Source: Clostridia bacterium (GTDB taxonomy: Bacteria; Bacillota; Clostridia; Christensenellales; Aristaeellaceae). From it: a stretch of 64,000 nt of DNA. The notes beneath the pieces were generated by a model, which searched no databases, was not told the DNA's origin, and saw only the letters and a program-made list of their open reading frames with translations. The translations under genes were made by a program, and so were the position numbers. The stretch covers positions 1 to 64,000 of the forward strand of contig JAFQHP010000018.1 of the NCBI GenBank assembly GCA_017397895.1, in the 5' to 3' direction. Shown here in pieces: positions 32,766 through 41,671 of this stretch (positions are counted from its first letter, which is position 1; each line of letters begins with the position of its first letter).

Positions 32766-34028
32766 ATGCCCTGCAAACACATTGTTGCCCCCAGGCCGCC
32801 CATGGGCTGGAACAGCTGGGACTGCTACGGCGCTGCCGTGACGGAAGAGACGGTGCGCCGCAATGCGGAATATATGGCCAAGCACCTGAAAGACTTTGGC
32901 TGGGAATACGTAGTGGTGGATATCCAATGGTATCAGCCCTCCGCCTCCAGCCATGCCTATGAGCCCTTTGCTCCTCTTACCATGGACGAATGGGGCCGTC
33001 TGACACCTGCCGTCAATCGCTTTCCCAGTGCAGCAAACGGACAGGGCTTCAAGCCCCTGGCGGATTACATCCATTCCCTGGGGCTGAAGTTCGGCATCCA
33101 CATCATGCGGGGTATGCCACGGATGGCTGCCCATAACCACCTGCCCATCCTTGGCTGCGACAAAAGCTGCGCAGAAGTGGCCAACCCCAACTCTATCTGC
33201 GCCTGGAACCCGGATATGTACGGCCTCAAGTGCGATCTGCCGGAGGCTCAGGCCTATTACGACAGCATCTTCCGGCTGTATGCCGATTGGGGGGTGGACT
33301 TTGTCAAGTGCGACGATATCGCCCGGGAATACCCCCACTGCAAAAAGGAAATTGAACTAATTTCCACCGCCAGAAACAATTGCGGGCGGGACATCGTACT
33401 CTCCCTCTCCCCCGGCGCTGCGCCTCTGGACAGGGCCTGGCATCTGAAAACCTACGCCAATATGTGGCGCATCACCGACGATTTCTGGGACAAGTGGGAA
33501 TTGCTTTATGCCATGTTTGAGCGGGCGGAAAAATGGTGCATCCACGCCGGCCCCGGCCACTGGCCCGATGCAGATATGCTGCCCCTGGGTGCCCTGCGCC
33601 AGTGCTATGGCGGCGATGACTGGACCCGCTTCACCAATGACGAGCTCTATACCATGATGACCCTGTGGTGCATCATGCGCTCCCCTTTGATGATCGGTGC
33701 AGAAATGACGAAAAACGATGCCTTTACCCTTTCTCTCCTCACCAATAAAGACGCCCTCTATGCCAACCAGCACGGCCGCAATGCCCGTCCCGTCAAGGAT
33801 GAAAACGGCCACATCGTGTGGACAAGCGAAGGCGAAGACGGCCGCATTTTTGTGGGCCTGTTCAACACCAACGAGCAGGAAGAAGAAATCACCTTCTGCC
33901 GCAGACAAGTGACGGAAAAGAAAATTCGCGCCATGAAGAACGTATGGGGCGGGGAATGTGTCCCGGCTGACCGGCGTACCTTCCCGGTGCCCGCCCACGG
34001 CGCTGTGATGCTGACGCTGGAAGTGTAA
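32766..34028 (+). CDS. Alpha-galactosidase, GH27
   Basis: 420 residues, ATG at 32766 after AAAGGAG; upstream in-frame sequence contains the promoter. Releases terminal alpha-galactose (or related sugars) from oligosaccharides. GH27 signatures are PPMGWNSWDCYG at the N-terminus, the nucleophile region DWGVDFVKCDD, and GPGHWPDADML near the active site. There is no signal peptide, so it acts on sugars already imported. The C-terminal beta domain is present. It is followed 28 bases later by a GNAT gene, possibly co-transcribed. Confidence 0.95.
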   Translation: MPCKHIVAPRPPMGWNSWDCYGAAVTEETVRRNAEYMAKHLKDFGWEYVVVDIQWYQPSASSHAYEPFAPLTMDEWGRLTPAVNRFPSAANGQGFKPLADYIHSLGLKFGIHIMRGMPRMAAHNHLPILGCDKSCAEVANPNSICAWNPDMYGLKCDLPEAQAYYDSIFRLYADWGVDFVKCDDIAREYPHCKKEIELISTARNNCGRDIVLSLSPGAAPLDRAWHLKTYANMWRITDDFWDKWELLYAMFERAEKWCIHAGPGHWPDADMLPLGALRQCYGGDDWTRFTNDELYTMMTLWCIMRSPLMIGAEMTKNDAFTLSLLTNKDALYANQHGRNARPVKDENGHIVWTSEGEDGRIFVGLFNTNEQEEEITFCRRQVTEKKIRAMKNVWGGECVPADRRTFPVPAHGAVMLTLEV

Positions 34029-34056
34029 CCCCCTCTTCCCTCCCAAGGAGGAAAAA

Positions 34057-34587
34057 ATGATTTACTATCAGGATGCGGAACTGATAATCCGCAATATGGA
34101 ACCCTCCGACGCCCAGGCTTTTTTCGACGAATACACTGCCCAGGGCTGGCATGAGGACATCAATTACTACCACATGCGCATGCGGGAGGCGGCGGAAGGA
34201 AAATGCGTCGCCCTGACGGCCGTGTATCAGGGAGGCCCCGCCGGTTCTGTGTATGTATATTTTACCGCCCAGGAAGGCCCCTTCAAGGGGAAAGGCGTCC
34301 CCATCATTGTGGACTTTGGCGTGCTGAAAAAATACCAGCGCAAGGGCATCGGCAACCGCTTGATGGACGTGGCGGAGCAGATTGCCGCCCGGCGTTCGGA
34401 CAGGGTATGCCTGGGCGTTGGCCTGTGCGAACCCTATGGCACCGCCCAGCGGATGTATGTCAAGCGCGGCTACATTCCCGACGGCTCCGGCGTATGGTAT
34501 CAGGACAAGCAGTGTGTGCAGTACGAAACGGTCTGCACGGTGGATGACGACCTGGTGCTGTATCTGTCCAAGCAGCTGCAAGGCTGA
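34057..34587 (+). CDS. GNAT family N-acetyltransferase
   Basis: 176 residues, start after AAGGAGG. Starts DAELIIRNMEPSDAQAF and carries the acetyl-CoA loop LKKYQRKGIGNRLMDVAE, with the family C-terminal AQRMYVKRGYIPDG. Substrate unknown. It lies 28 bases downstream of the alpha-galactosidase and before a terminator. Confidence 0.9.
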   Translation: MIYYQDAELIIRNMEPSDAQAFFDEYTAQGWHEDINYYHMRMREAAEGKCVALTAVYQGGPAGSVYVYFTAQEGPFKGKGVPIIVDFGVLKKYQRKGIGNRLMDVAEQIAARRSDRVCLGVGLCEPYGTAQRMYVKRGYIPDGSGVWYQDKQCVQYETVCTVDDDLVLYLSKQLQG

Positions 34588-34604
34588 TCATTCGCTTCAA
34601 AAAC

Positions 34605-34640
34605 TTATGCCGGGATCAGTTTTCCCGGCATTTTTTCTTT
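34605..34640 (+). terminator. Terminator after GH27-GNAT
   Basis: TGCCGGGA (34608-34615) pairs with TCCCGGCA (34623-34630), followed by TTTTTTC. Confidence 0.85.
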
Positions 34641-34717
34641 TCCGTGAACCTTTCCGCTCATTTTTCCGTCTTAAAGGGTGAAACCGGTTTCCATCATACC
34701 GCAAGGAGGTGAGAGAA

Positions 34718-35971
34718 ATGGACGAATTTGAAGCGCTGCTGTCCCAGCACCTGAAAACGGCTCAGCGATATGTACATTACCGCTGCAAAAATCCCCTGGA
34801 TGGGGAGGATATTGTGCAGGAAGTGTGCCTGTGCGCCCATCAGCATTTTCATCAGCTGAAAAACAAGGCCGCCTTCAAGGCCTGGCTGCTCACCATTGCC
34901 CGGCACAAATGCGACGATTATTTCCGGCGCTCCGCCCCCGCTGCCCTGCCCCTGGACGCCATCCCGGAGCCGTACGACCTGCGCTTTGGCATCCCGGAGC
35001 CTTCCAGTGTATCCGATGCGCTGGACAGCCTGCCGGAGGAAGAAAACCGGCTTTTGCAGCTTTTCTACTTTCAGGGCCTGCGCCAGCAGCAGATTGCAGA
35101 AAAACTGCACATCCCCCTGGGCACAGTCAAAAGCCGTCTGCATACTGCCCGGCAGCACTTCAAAGCCCATTTCCCCACCCTTGGAAAGGAAGAAACCATC
35201 ATGAAAAAACTGCCTGCCCTTCTGCCCCATTACACCATCACCGAAAGCAAGGAAGCCCCCTTCTCCGTCAAATGGGAAGAGATCATGGGCTGGTTCCTGG
35301 TGCCCAAGCTGGGTGAAAAGCTATCCTGGGGCATGTACGATCTGCCTTCCCGCAAGTGCGACCACATATACGGTATGCAGGTCACCGGCAAGGCCAAGGT
35401 ACACGGCATTGAAGGCGTGGAGCTGACCGCCCGGGAAGCCAGCTATTCCGATAAAAAGGACGTGGTGCACCGCACCTTTGTGGCTCAACTGACGGATACC
35501 CACTGCCGCTACCTGGCCACCCTTCGCAACGACGGCGACGTGCGCAATTACATCACCTTCCTGGACGAAGAGGCCTTCATGCCCAACTGGGGCTTTGGCG
35601 AAAACAACTGCGGAAACGAAGTGAACCTGTCTGTCAAGGGCCACATCCGGCGGGAAGGCAACATCATTACCAGCATCCCTAATCCGTTCCTGCTGGATAT
35701 TGTGGGCCGCTATACCGTGGAAATCAACGGCAAAGTATATGATACTGTCTGCGTGATGGACATCAACACATACGATGCCGGTGTGGTATCCGAGCAGTTT
35801 CTGGATCAGAACGGCCGCACCATCCTCTGGCGCCGCTACAACCGCAATGACTGGGCCATCGACCGCTACGGCAAACCCTGGACCGAGCTTCTCCCCCACA
35901 ATGCCCGCCTTACCGTCAACGGCGAAACCTATGTGGAATGGTACGATTGCATCACGGACTACATTCTGTAA
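34718..35971 (+). CDS. ECF-type sigma factor with a C-terminal sensor-like domain
   Basis: 417 residues, start at 34718 after GCAAGGAGGTG. Residues about 1-155 are sigma-70 regions 2 and 4: LDGEDIVQEVCLCAHQH, FKAWLLTIARHKCDDYFR, then EEENRLLQLFYFQGLRQQQI and the helix-turn-helix EKLHIPLGTVKSRLHTARQ. The remaining roughly 260 residues are a beta-rich domain I do not recognise, with many aromatic and charged residues and motifs such as WGFGENNCGNEVNL. No membrane segment, so the whole protein is cytoplasmic. Sigma factors with long C-terminal domains often sense a signal through that domain instead of a separate anti-sigma factor. No anti-sigma gene is adjacent. Confidence 0.85.
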   Translation: MDEFEALLSQHLKTAQRYVHYRCKNPLDGEDIVQEVCLCAHQHFHQLKNKAAFKAWLLTIARHKCDDYFRRSAPAALPLDAIPEPYDLRFGIPEPSSVSDALDSLPEEENRLLQLFYFQGLRQQQIAEKLHIPLGTVKSRLHTARQHFKAHFPTLGKEETIMKKLPALLPHYTITESKEAPFSVKWEEIMGWFLVPKLGEKLSWGMYDLPSRKCDHIYGMQVTGKAKVHGIEGVELTAREASYSDKKDVVHRTFVAQLTDTHCRYLATLRNDGDVRNYITFLDEEAFMPNWGFGENNCGNEVNLSVKGHIRREGNIITSIPNPFLLDIVGRYTVEINGKVYDTVCVMDINTYDAGVVSEQFLDQNGRTILWRRYNRNDWAIDRYGKPWTELLPHNARLTVNGETYVEWYDCITDYIL

Positions 35972-35993
35972 TCAACCTGCCTTTCTGAACACA

Positions 35994-36027
35994 AAAAACC
36001 GCCTGTCCAATGACAGACGGTTTATTT
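35994..36027. terminator. Bidirectional terminator, rplT / sigma factor
   Basis: AAACCGCCTGTC (35997-36008) pairs with GACAGACGGTTT (36012-36023), flanked by A and T tracts. Confidence 0.85.
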
Positions 36028-36040
36028 GTTTGCCTTATTC

Positions 36041-36391
36041 TCAGGCTTCCTTGGCGATGGCCACCAGCTGAGCGAAAGCAGCAGCGTCGGTGACGGCCAG
36101 GTCGGCCAGCATCTTGCGGTTCACTTCGATGCCCTTCTTCTTCAGGCCGTTGATGAAGGTAGAGTAGCTCATACCATTCAGGCGGCAGGCAGCGTTGATA
36201 CGGGTGATCCACAGACGACGGAAGTCGCGCTTGCGCAGCTTACGGCCGGTATAGGCGTAGCGCAGGGAGCGGCGAACCTGTTCACTGGCAGTGCGGTACT
36301 GCTTGCTCTTGGAGCCCCAGTAACCCTTCGCCAGCTTAAACACCTTGCGGCGTTTCTTATGGGCAGTAACAGCCCTCTTAATGCGTGCCAT
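36041..36391 (-). CDS. rplT: 50S ribosomal protein L20
   Basis: 116 residues, full length. Assembles 23S rRNA and in many Firmicutes represses its own operon by binding the leader. Recognised from [23 protein letters not shown] and [16 protein letters not shown]. Last gene of infC-rpmI-rplT. Confidence 0.99.
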   Translation of the reverse strand: MARIKRAVTAHKKRRKVFKLAKGYWGSKSKQYRTASEQVRRSLRYAYTGRKLRKRDFRRLWITRINAACRLNGMSYSTFINGLKKKGIEVNRKMLADLAVTDAAAFAQLVAIAKEA

Positions 36392-36421
36392 GTTTTTGTT
36401 CCTCCTTCAGACGGGCGTAGC

Positions 36422-36622
36422 TTATTTGTAGGGAATCAGCGTACGGATGGTAGCAGCTTCAGCCTTGTTCTGAAGGGTGCCGCCGGCACGCAGATGACGG
36501 ATACGCTTGGTGGTCTTCTTGTTGAGAATGTGGTTGGCATTCATCTTCTTGTGCTTCACCTTGCCCGTCTTGGTCAGGGAAAAGCGCTTCGCTGCGCCAC
36601 GGTGAGTCTTTTGCTTGGGCAT
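36422..36622 (-). CDS. rpmI: 50S ribosomal protein L35
   Basis: 66 residues; start MPKQKTHRGAAKRFSLTK at 36622 after GGAGG; the longer in-frame reading runs into infC and is not translated. Ends IRTLIPYK. Small basic protein of the large subunit, in the standard infC-rpmI-rplT order. Confidence 0.98.
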   Translation of the reverse strand: MPKQKTHRGAAKRFSLTKTGKVKHKKMNANHILNKKTTKRIRHLRAGGTLQNKAEAATIRTLIPYK

Positions 36623-36653
36623 GGAAATGTCCTCCTTCCGGAAAGTAGTTCTG

Positions 36654-37226
36654 TCAAGCCTTCGGGGCTTCCGCCTGCTTTTTGGCAGCGGCAGCCTTTT
36701 CGGCCTTGATGGCTTTTTCGGTCTTGGGCACAAGGATCATCAGCATGTTGCGCCCTTCAATCATGGGACGGCGTTCGACGGTGCAATATTCCTTGGTGCG
36801 TTCAATGAAATCCTGCATCACCTTCAGGCCGATATCGGAATGGGCAATCTGGCGGCCGCGGAAACGGATGCTCACCTTCACCTTGTTGCCTTCCTGCAAG
36901 AAGCGGATGGCGTTCTTGGCTTTGATGTTCACGTCGTTTTCTTCGATGGTGGCAGACAGCTGCACTTCCTTGAGGGTAATCACCTTCTGGTTCTTGCGCA
37001 TTTCCCTTTCACGCTTGGACTGTTCAAAGCGATGCTTGTCATAGTCCATCAGCTTGCACACAGGGGGCTGAGCGGTGGGAACGATCTTGACCAGGTCCAG
37101 TTCCGCTTCTTCGGCCATTTCCAGCGCCTGGCGGGTGGGCATGATGCCCAGCTGAGCGCCGTCTGCACCGATGACGCGCACTTCACGGTCACGGATCTCT
37201 TCATTGATGAGCAGTTCGGTTGCTAT
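36654..37226 (-). CDS. infC: Translation initiation factor IF-3, probable ATA start
   Basis: 190 residues. Binds the 30S subunit and checks start-codon choice. Recognised from INEEIRDREVRVIGADG, QPPVCKLMDYDK and KVKVSIRFRGRQIAHSDIG. No ATG, GTG or TTG sits at the correct place: the strong GGAGG (37236-37240) is 9 bases before an ATA at 37226, while the in-frame ATG further upstream has no site and would include the terminator hairpin. Rare start codons in infC are known in other bacteria and let IF-3 limit its own synthesis. The alanine/lysine-rich C-terminal tail is slightly extended. Confidence 0.93.
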   Translation of the reverse strand: MATELLINEEIRDREVRVIGADGAQLGIMPTRQALEMAEEAELDLVKIVPTAQPPVCKLMDYDKHRFEQSKREREMRKNQKVITLKEVQLSATIEENDVNIKAKNAIRFLQEGNKVKVSIRFRGRQIAHSDIGLKVMQDFIERTKEYCTVERRPMIEGRNMLMILVPKTEKAIKAEKAAAAKKQAEAPKA

Positions 37227-37256
37227 GTCGATGCACCTCCAACATGGTTTTGTCCA

Positions 37257-37290
37257 AATAAAAATGGACGGGGTAAAGCTACCCGTCCAT
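37257..37290 (-). terminator. Attenuator in the infC leader
   Basis: Minus-strand ATGGACGGGTA-GCTT-TACCCCGTCCAT then TTTTATTT, about 35-50 bases before the infC start. Placement fits L20-type autoregulation of the infC-rpmI-rplT operon by premature termination. Confidence 0.75.
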
Positions 37291-37373
37291 TGCATCACAA
37301 TTGAAATGCCATTCCCGTGCAAAACGAAATTCGCATCGGAGAGAAGCGGGCAGCTTCTGCTTGAAACAGATGT

Positions 37374-37402
37374 ATTATAGACCCTTTTTGCGGGAATGTC
37401 AA
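37374..37402 (-). promoter_or_regulatory. Promoter of infC-rpmI-rplT
   Basis: Minus-strand TTGACA (37397-37402), 17 bases, TATAAT (37374-37379), a full-consensus promoter. Confidence 0.9.
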
Positions 37403-37430
37403 GGGTTTTTTCGCCAAAATTTCAGGAATT

Positions 37431-38324
37431 TCAGCGGTTTTGCACATAGCCCAGGGTTTTCAGGTCATCGGCGCTGTCCCGCCAGCCGGGACGCACCTTC
37501 ACCCACAATTGCAGATTCACATGCAGGCCCAGCAGCGCTTCAATATCCTGCCTTGCTTCCTGGCCGATTTTTTGCAGCATGGAGCCTTTTTTGCCGATGA
37601 TGATGCCCTTGTGGGAGGCGCGCTCGCAGTAGATGGTGGCATCAATTTCCATGAAATTGTCGTTTTCCTTTTTCATGGCCATCATTTCCACGCCCACGCC
37701 GTGGGGCACTTCATCCCGCAGGTTCCGCAGCGCTTTTTCCCGGATCAGTTCCGCGCAGATATCCCGCTCGGGCTGGTCGGTGAGCATATCGTCGGGGAAA
37801 TACTTGGGGCCCACGGGCAGGTGGGCAGTCAGTTCCTGCCGGATCTGATCCACACCGTCTCCGGTTTTGGCGCTGATGGGCATGATGCCGTCATAGCCGG
37901 CGTTTTTGAAGCTGTCAATAATGGTAAGCAGGTCCTTGGGCTCCACCAGGTCAATCTTATTGAGCACCAGCAGCTTATATACCTTTTTCTTGCTCATCTG
38001 TTCCACGATGGAACGGTCATGAGGACCGATGGCGGTGACGTCCACCAATACCAGGAGGGCGTCGATGCCTTCCATGGCTTCTTCAATGCTCTTCACCATG
38101 AATTCCCCCAGCTTGGTGCGGGGGGTATGCATACCGGGGGTATCCACAAAGACGATCTGGCTCATTTCGCCGCCCATCACGCCCATCACCCGATTGCGGG
38201 TGGTCTGGGGACGGTTGGACACGATGGCCACCTTTTCCCCGACCAACGTGTTCAGCAGGGTGGATTTGCCCACATTGGGGCGGCCCACGATGGTAGCAAA
38301 ACCGGAATGAAATTCCTTACTCAT
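37431..38324 (-). CDS. era: GTPase Era
   Basis: 297 residues. Ribosome-assembly GTPase that binds the 3' end of 16S rRNA. GTPase motifs are GRPNVGKSTLLN (G1), DTPGMH (G3) and LNKIDL (G4), followed by the C-terminal KH domain with VYCERASHKGIIIGKKGSMLQKIG. It follows the ybeY-cdd fusion by 9 bases in the expected cluster order. recO, which often comes next, is not present. Confidence 0.98.
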   Translation of the reverse strand: MSKEFHSGFATIVGRPNVGKSTLLNTLVGEKVAIVSNRPQTTRNRVMGVMGGEMSQIVFVDTPGMHTPRTKLGEFMVKSIEEAMEGIDALLVLVDVTAIGPHDRSIVEQMSKKKVYKLLVLNKIDLVEPKDLLTIIDSFKNAGYDGIMPISAKTGDGVDQIRQELTAHLPVGPKYFPDDMLTDQPERDICAELIREKALRNLRDEVPHGVGVEMMAMKKENDNFMEIDATIYCERASHKGIIIGKKGSMLQKIGQEARQDIEALLGLHVNLQLWVKVRPGWRDSADDLKTLGYVQNR

Positions 38325-38333
38325 TTTCTTTCG

Positions 38334-39233
38334 TTATTCCTTCCCTAAATAATCCAATGTGCCGTTGCCCGGGCCAAAGCCGTGGGGCAGAAGATCGGTA
38401 AGCGTTGCTTTTTCCACCTGATCCTGCCAGGCCACAATCACCCGGATATCCGGCGAAAACTCGTTCAGCGCCTGCCGGCAGATGCCGCAGGGCCAGGGGG
38501 CGGATTTTTCCGCCGTAACGGCAATGGCGGCAAATTCCCTTACCCCTTCGCTGACCGCCTTGAAAAGCGCGGTGCGCTCGGCGCAGTTGGTGGCGCCGTA
38601 GGAGCCGTTTTCAATATTGCAGCCGGTGAAAATCCGGCCGTCTTTGGCCAGCAGCGCCGCCCCCACCCGATAGTGGGAATAGGGCACATAGGCAAACTGC
38701 ATGGCTTCTTTGGCCTTTTCGATCAGCTCTTCATCCGTCACTCTGGTAACGCCAAGACGTTCCATCACCTTGTCCTCCATGGCCCGCATTTGTTTTTTAT
38801 CCTCTTCCTCCATGTGGTCGTATCCCATGAGATGGAAAAGGGCATGAACGGTGAGGTAGGTCAATTCCCTCTGGGGACTGTGGCCGAATTCCCTGGCCTG
38901 CTCATTCGCTCTTTCCAGGGAGATAATGATATCCCCCAGGAAGCAGGAGCCGCTTTCGTCAATTTCCCTTTTCAAAAGGTGCTGGTTTTCCCCCAGGGTA
39001 TGGCCGGGATGGGCCGATGTGGAAGGAAAGGACAATACATCCGTAGCCCGGTCCACCCCCCGGTATTCCCGGTTCAGCCGGTGGATTTCCTGATCATCGG
39101 TGATCAGAAGCTGGGCATAGGCAGGCAGCGTGATGCCCTCTGCTTCCATGCAGGCGCAAAAGGCCTTCTGCAGCCCCTCCTCTGCCCCGTTGACCGCTTC
39201 CACGGCCCAGTCAATCACAAGTGATGTTGTCAT
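38334..39233 (-). CDS. ybeY: Fusion of endoribonuclease YbeY and cytidine deaminase
   Basis: 299 residues in one frame. Residues 1-160 are YbeY, the metal-dependent RNase for 16S rRNA maturation, with the zinc ligands H130, H134 and H140 in HALFHLMGYDH. Residues 165-299 are a cytidine deaminase with AYVPYSHYRVGAAL, C217-A-E219, and P-C249-GI-C252, which converts cytidine to uridine in salvage. In Bacillus the same stretch is three genes, ybeY, dgkA and cdd; here dgkA is missing and the outer two are joined. Active-site residues of both halves are intact. Its ATG overlaps the pgpH stop. Confidence 0.92.
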   Translation of the reverse strand: MTTSLVIDWAVEAVNGAEEGLQKAFCACMEAEGITLPAYAQLLITDDQEIHRLNREYRGVDRATDVLSFPSTSAHPGHTLGENQHLLKREIDESGSCFLGDIIISLERANEQAREFGHSPQRELTYLTVHALFHLMGYDHMEEEDKKQMRAMEDKVMERLGVTRVTDEELIEKAKEAMQFAYVPYSHYRVGAALLAKDGRIFTGCNIENGSYGATNCAERTALFKAVSEGVREFAAIAVTAEKSAPWPCGICRQALNEFSPDIRVIVAWQDQVEKATLTDLLPHGFGPGNGTLDYLGKE

Positions 39234-41671
39234 GCTTCTTCGCTCTCTTCTCCCGGGGCAGGCTGTGCCGGGGCTTCGGGCTGTTGTTCCTGCTGCGCTT
39301 CCTCTGCTGCAGGCGCTTCCTGCCGGTATTCTTCCTTGACAGGCAGGGGTTCAATCTGCAATTGTTCCAGATCCAATAGCGGCACCGGTTCTTCCTTGGG
39401 AAGCTCCAGCACCGGCAGCGGCTCCGCTTCCATCTCCGGCACCAGCAGATTCACTTCCACCGTGCTTTCTTCTTCCTGGGTTTCCGCCGCAACCGCATCC
39501 TGGGCTGCCGCTTCCTTTTCTTCCTGCACGGCATGGATGATGCGCTGCTGATTGGTCTGCTTCATTTCGGGGTATTCAATGCGCTCATGGAACACACCGG
39601 AAAGCACCGTGGTGACCGCAGCGCAGATTTTGTCAATATCCCGAAGCGTCAGGGGACAGTCGCTCAGCTGGCCGTCCTCCAGCTTGCCCCGCACCAGCTT
39701 CACAATAAATTCTTCCATGGCTTCGGGGGTGGGATTTTGCAGGGTGCGTACGGCAGCCTCGATGGTATCACACAGCATCAGAATGGCCGCTTCCGCGCTC
39801 TTGGGGGGATGGCCGTCGTAGCGGAAGGTGTCCATATCCACCATTTCGCCGTCGCTTGCCAGCTGCACGGCCTTGTGGTAGAAATACATCACCGGCGTAT
39901 CGCCGTGGTGGCTGCCGATCATTTCCAGCACCTCCGTGGGCAGGCGGTGGGCACGGCCCATGGCCACGCCGTCCATGGTATGGGCGGTGACGATGGCGGC
40001 GGAAACATAAGGGTCGGTATTGTCATGGGCGTTCTTTTCGCCGGTCTGGTTTTCCTTGAAATAGGAGGGCCGCTTCAATTTGCCGATATCGTGGTAATAG
40101 CCGCCCACACGGGCCAGCAGGGGGTTGGCCCCCACGGCTTCCGCCGCAGCCTCGGCCAGGTTGGCCACGATGATGGAATGGTGATAGGTGCCCGGCGCTT
40201 CCAGCATCAGTTTTCGAAGCAGGGGCTGGTTGGGGTTGGAAAGCTCCATCAGCTTCATGGGGGTGGGCAGGTTGAAAATGGTTTCCAACAACGGCTGCAA
40301 GCCGATGGTGAGCAAAATGGCAATCACCGCACCGCCGGCGCACCAAAGGGCATTATTGAGAGAGCCGGAAAGCTGGTCCGCCGTCATCAGGCCCATGGCC
40401 ATATTGGCCATAAAGCCCACCGCACAGGCGCTGAGGCCCGCCAGCATCACTTGCAGCCTGGTGGCCTTCTTTTTCAGCACCAGGGCGCTGGCTGTGCCTC
40501 CCATCAGGCCGGTAAGCAGAATCAGCGTCATCACTTCACCGTAAGCCTGGCTGCCGCCGGCGGCCAGGGATGCCACCAGCACCGTCATGGCCGCATTGCT
40601 CACCACACCGGCCCTGAGGCCCAGCAGCGCCGTCACCACCAGGCTTGTCAGCAGCACCGGTGCCAGATATACATTCACCAGCCTGGCCGCCACGCTCAGC
40701 GCCAGGGTGAGGATCATGGCAATAAACAAAATCAGCAGCTTCTTCCAGGAAGAAAACACATCGGTGCCAAAGCGCATCAGCCACAGCATCACGATGACTA
40801 CCGTCAAAACCATCACCGCAGCGCCCAGGTACATCTGCCCGTCCACGCCGCTGTCGGAAAGCAGGCCCAGGGAGGACAGCATATTCAGCTGGTTCTGGGT
40901 GATGCGGCCTTCGCCCTTGACCACAATATTCTGCCCCTGCTTATAAACCACCGGCTCCACGGCATTGCGGGCTTCTTCCCGGGCAGCTTCGGTGGCCTCC
41001 TGGTCGATCACCATGTTGGGCTGAATGCAGGCGGAAAGCACCGGCGGGGCCATATACTGGCTCAGGGCGATGCTCATGCGGTAGTTGACGATCTGGCGGA
41101 TATTGGTCCTGGCTGCTGCCTCCTGGCCCTCCGTAACACGGTTGATCATGGTGGACTGGATGGTGGTGTGCAGCAGGGTATAGGCATCCTCCAGCTCCGC
41201 CGGATCAGCCCGCATCACAGCGGTCAATTGATAATCCATCAGATACAATTTGGAAAGGAGGGAGCGGGCATAGTCCAATTCTTCCTTGGTGTACACCCGG
41301 GTAGAAGACTGCTCCGGCAGCGTCTGGGCGTACTGGCTCACCATTCGCAGCTCGCTGTAAATGATATCAAAGTTGGACAGCACCTCCTCCGTCACGCCTT
41401 CCTGATAGCGGTAGGTAGGGGTGACGGCATTGGCCGCCTTTTTGCGGTTGGTTTCGGTGGCCAGGATATCCTCCACATCCTTGGTGGCGGCAATGGTGGC
41501 ACCAGGCACCATGCCCACCCTGAGGTCATACCGCACCGGTACAATAGCCGCCACATAAATGAGCATCAGAACGGCCGTGCCCAGCACGCAGATCATCAGC
41601 CGCATGGCCAGCGGAGAGCGGATAAACGCCGATAAGCGCTTTTTCAGGCTCAGCTTCTTTTCAGGCTTCAT
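39230..41671 (-). CDS. pgpH: 7TM-HD cyclic-di-AMP phosphodiesterase PgpH (YqfF)
   Basis: 813 residues from the ATG at 41671 (GAAGGGAAGG upstream, overlapping phoH by 11 bases). Hydrolyses cyclic di-AMP in the cytosol. One N-terminal membrane segment is followed by an external domain of about 250 residues, then about seven membrane helices and a cytoplasmic HD domain with YHHSIIVANLAEAA, GGYYHDIGK and the second TAHTMDG. The acidic, proline- and glutamine-rich tail of about 90 residues is longer than usual and probably disordered. Confidence 0.95.
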   Translation of the reverse strand: MKPEKKLSLKKRLSAFIRSPLAMRLMICVLGTAVLMLIYVAAIVPVRYDLRVGMVPGATIAATKDVEDILATETNRKKAANAVTPTYRYQEGVTEEVLSNFDIIYSELRMVSQYAQTLPEQSSTRVYTKEELDYARSLLSKLYLMDYQLTAVMRADPAELEDAYTLLHTTIQSTMINRVTEGQEAAARTNIRQIVNYRMSIALSQYMAPPVLSACIQPNMVIDQEATEAAREEARNAVEPVVYKQGQNIVVKGEGRITQNQLNMLSSLGLLSDSGVDGQMYLGAAVMVLTVVIVMLWLMRFGTDVFSSWKKLLILFIAMILTLALSVAARLVNVYLAPVLLTSLVVTALLGLRAGVVSNAAMTVLVASLAAGGSQAYGEVMTLILLTGLMGGTASALVLKKKATRLQVMLAGLSACAVGFMANMAMGLMTADQLSGSLNNALWCAGGAVIAILLTIGLQPLLETIFNLPTPMKLMELSNPNQPLLRKLMLEAPGTYHHSIIVANLAEAAAEAVGANPLLARVGGYYHDIGKLKRPSYFKENQTGEKNAHDNTDPYVSAAIVTAHTMDGVAMGRAHRLPTEVLEMIGSHHGDTPVMYFYHKAVQLASDGEMVDMDTFRYDGHPPKSAEAAILMLCDTIEAAVRTLQNPTPEAMEEFIVKLVRGKLEDGQLSDCPLTLRDIDKICAAVTTVLSGVFHERIEYPEMKQTNQQRIIHAVQEEKEAAAQDAVAAETQEEESTVEVNLLVPEMEAEPLPVLELPKEEPVPLLDLEQLQIEPLPVKEEYRQEAPAAEEAQQEQQPEAPAQPAPGEESEEA

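Noticed and set aside
39533..41635. A 700-codon open frame on the plus strand opposite pgpH
   Set aside because: It lies fully antisense to pgpH, is rich in His, Gln and Gly as expected from the complement of GC-rich coding DNA, and matches no family.
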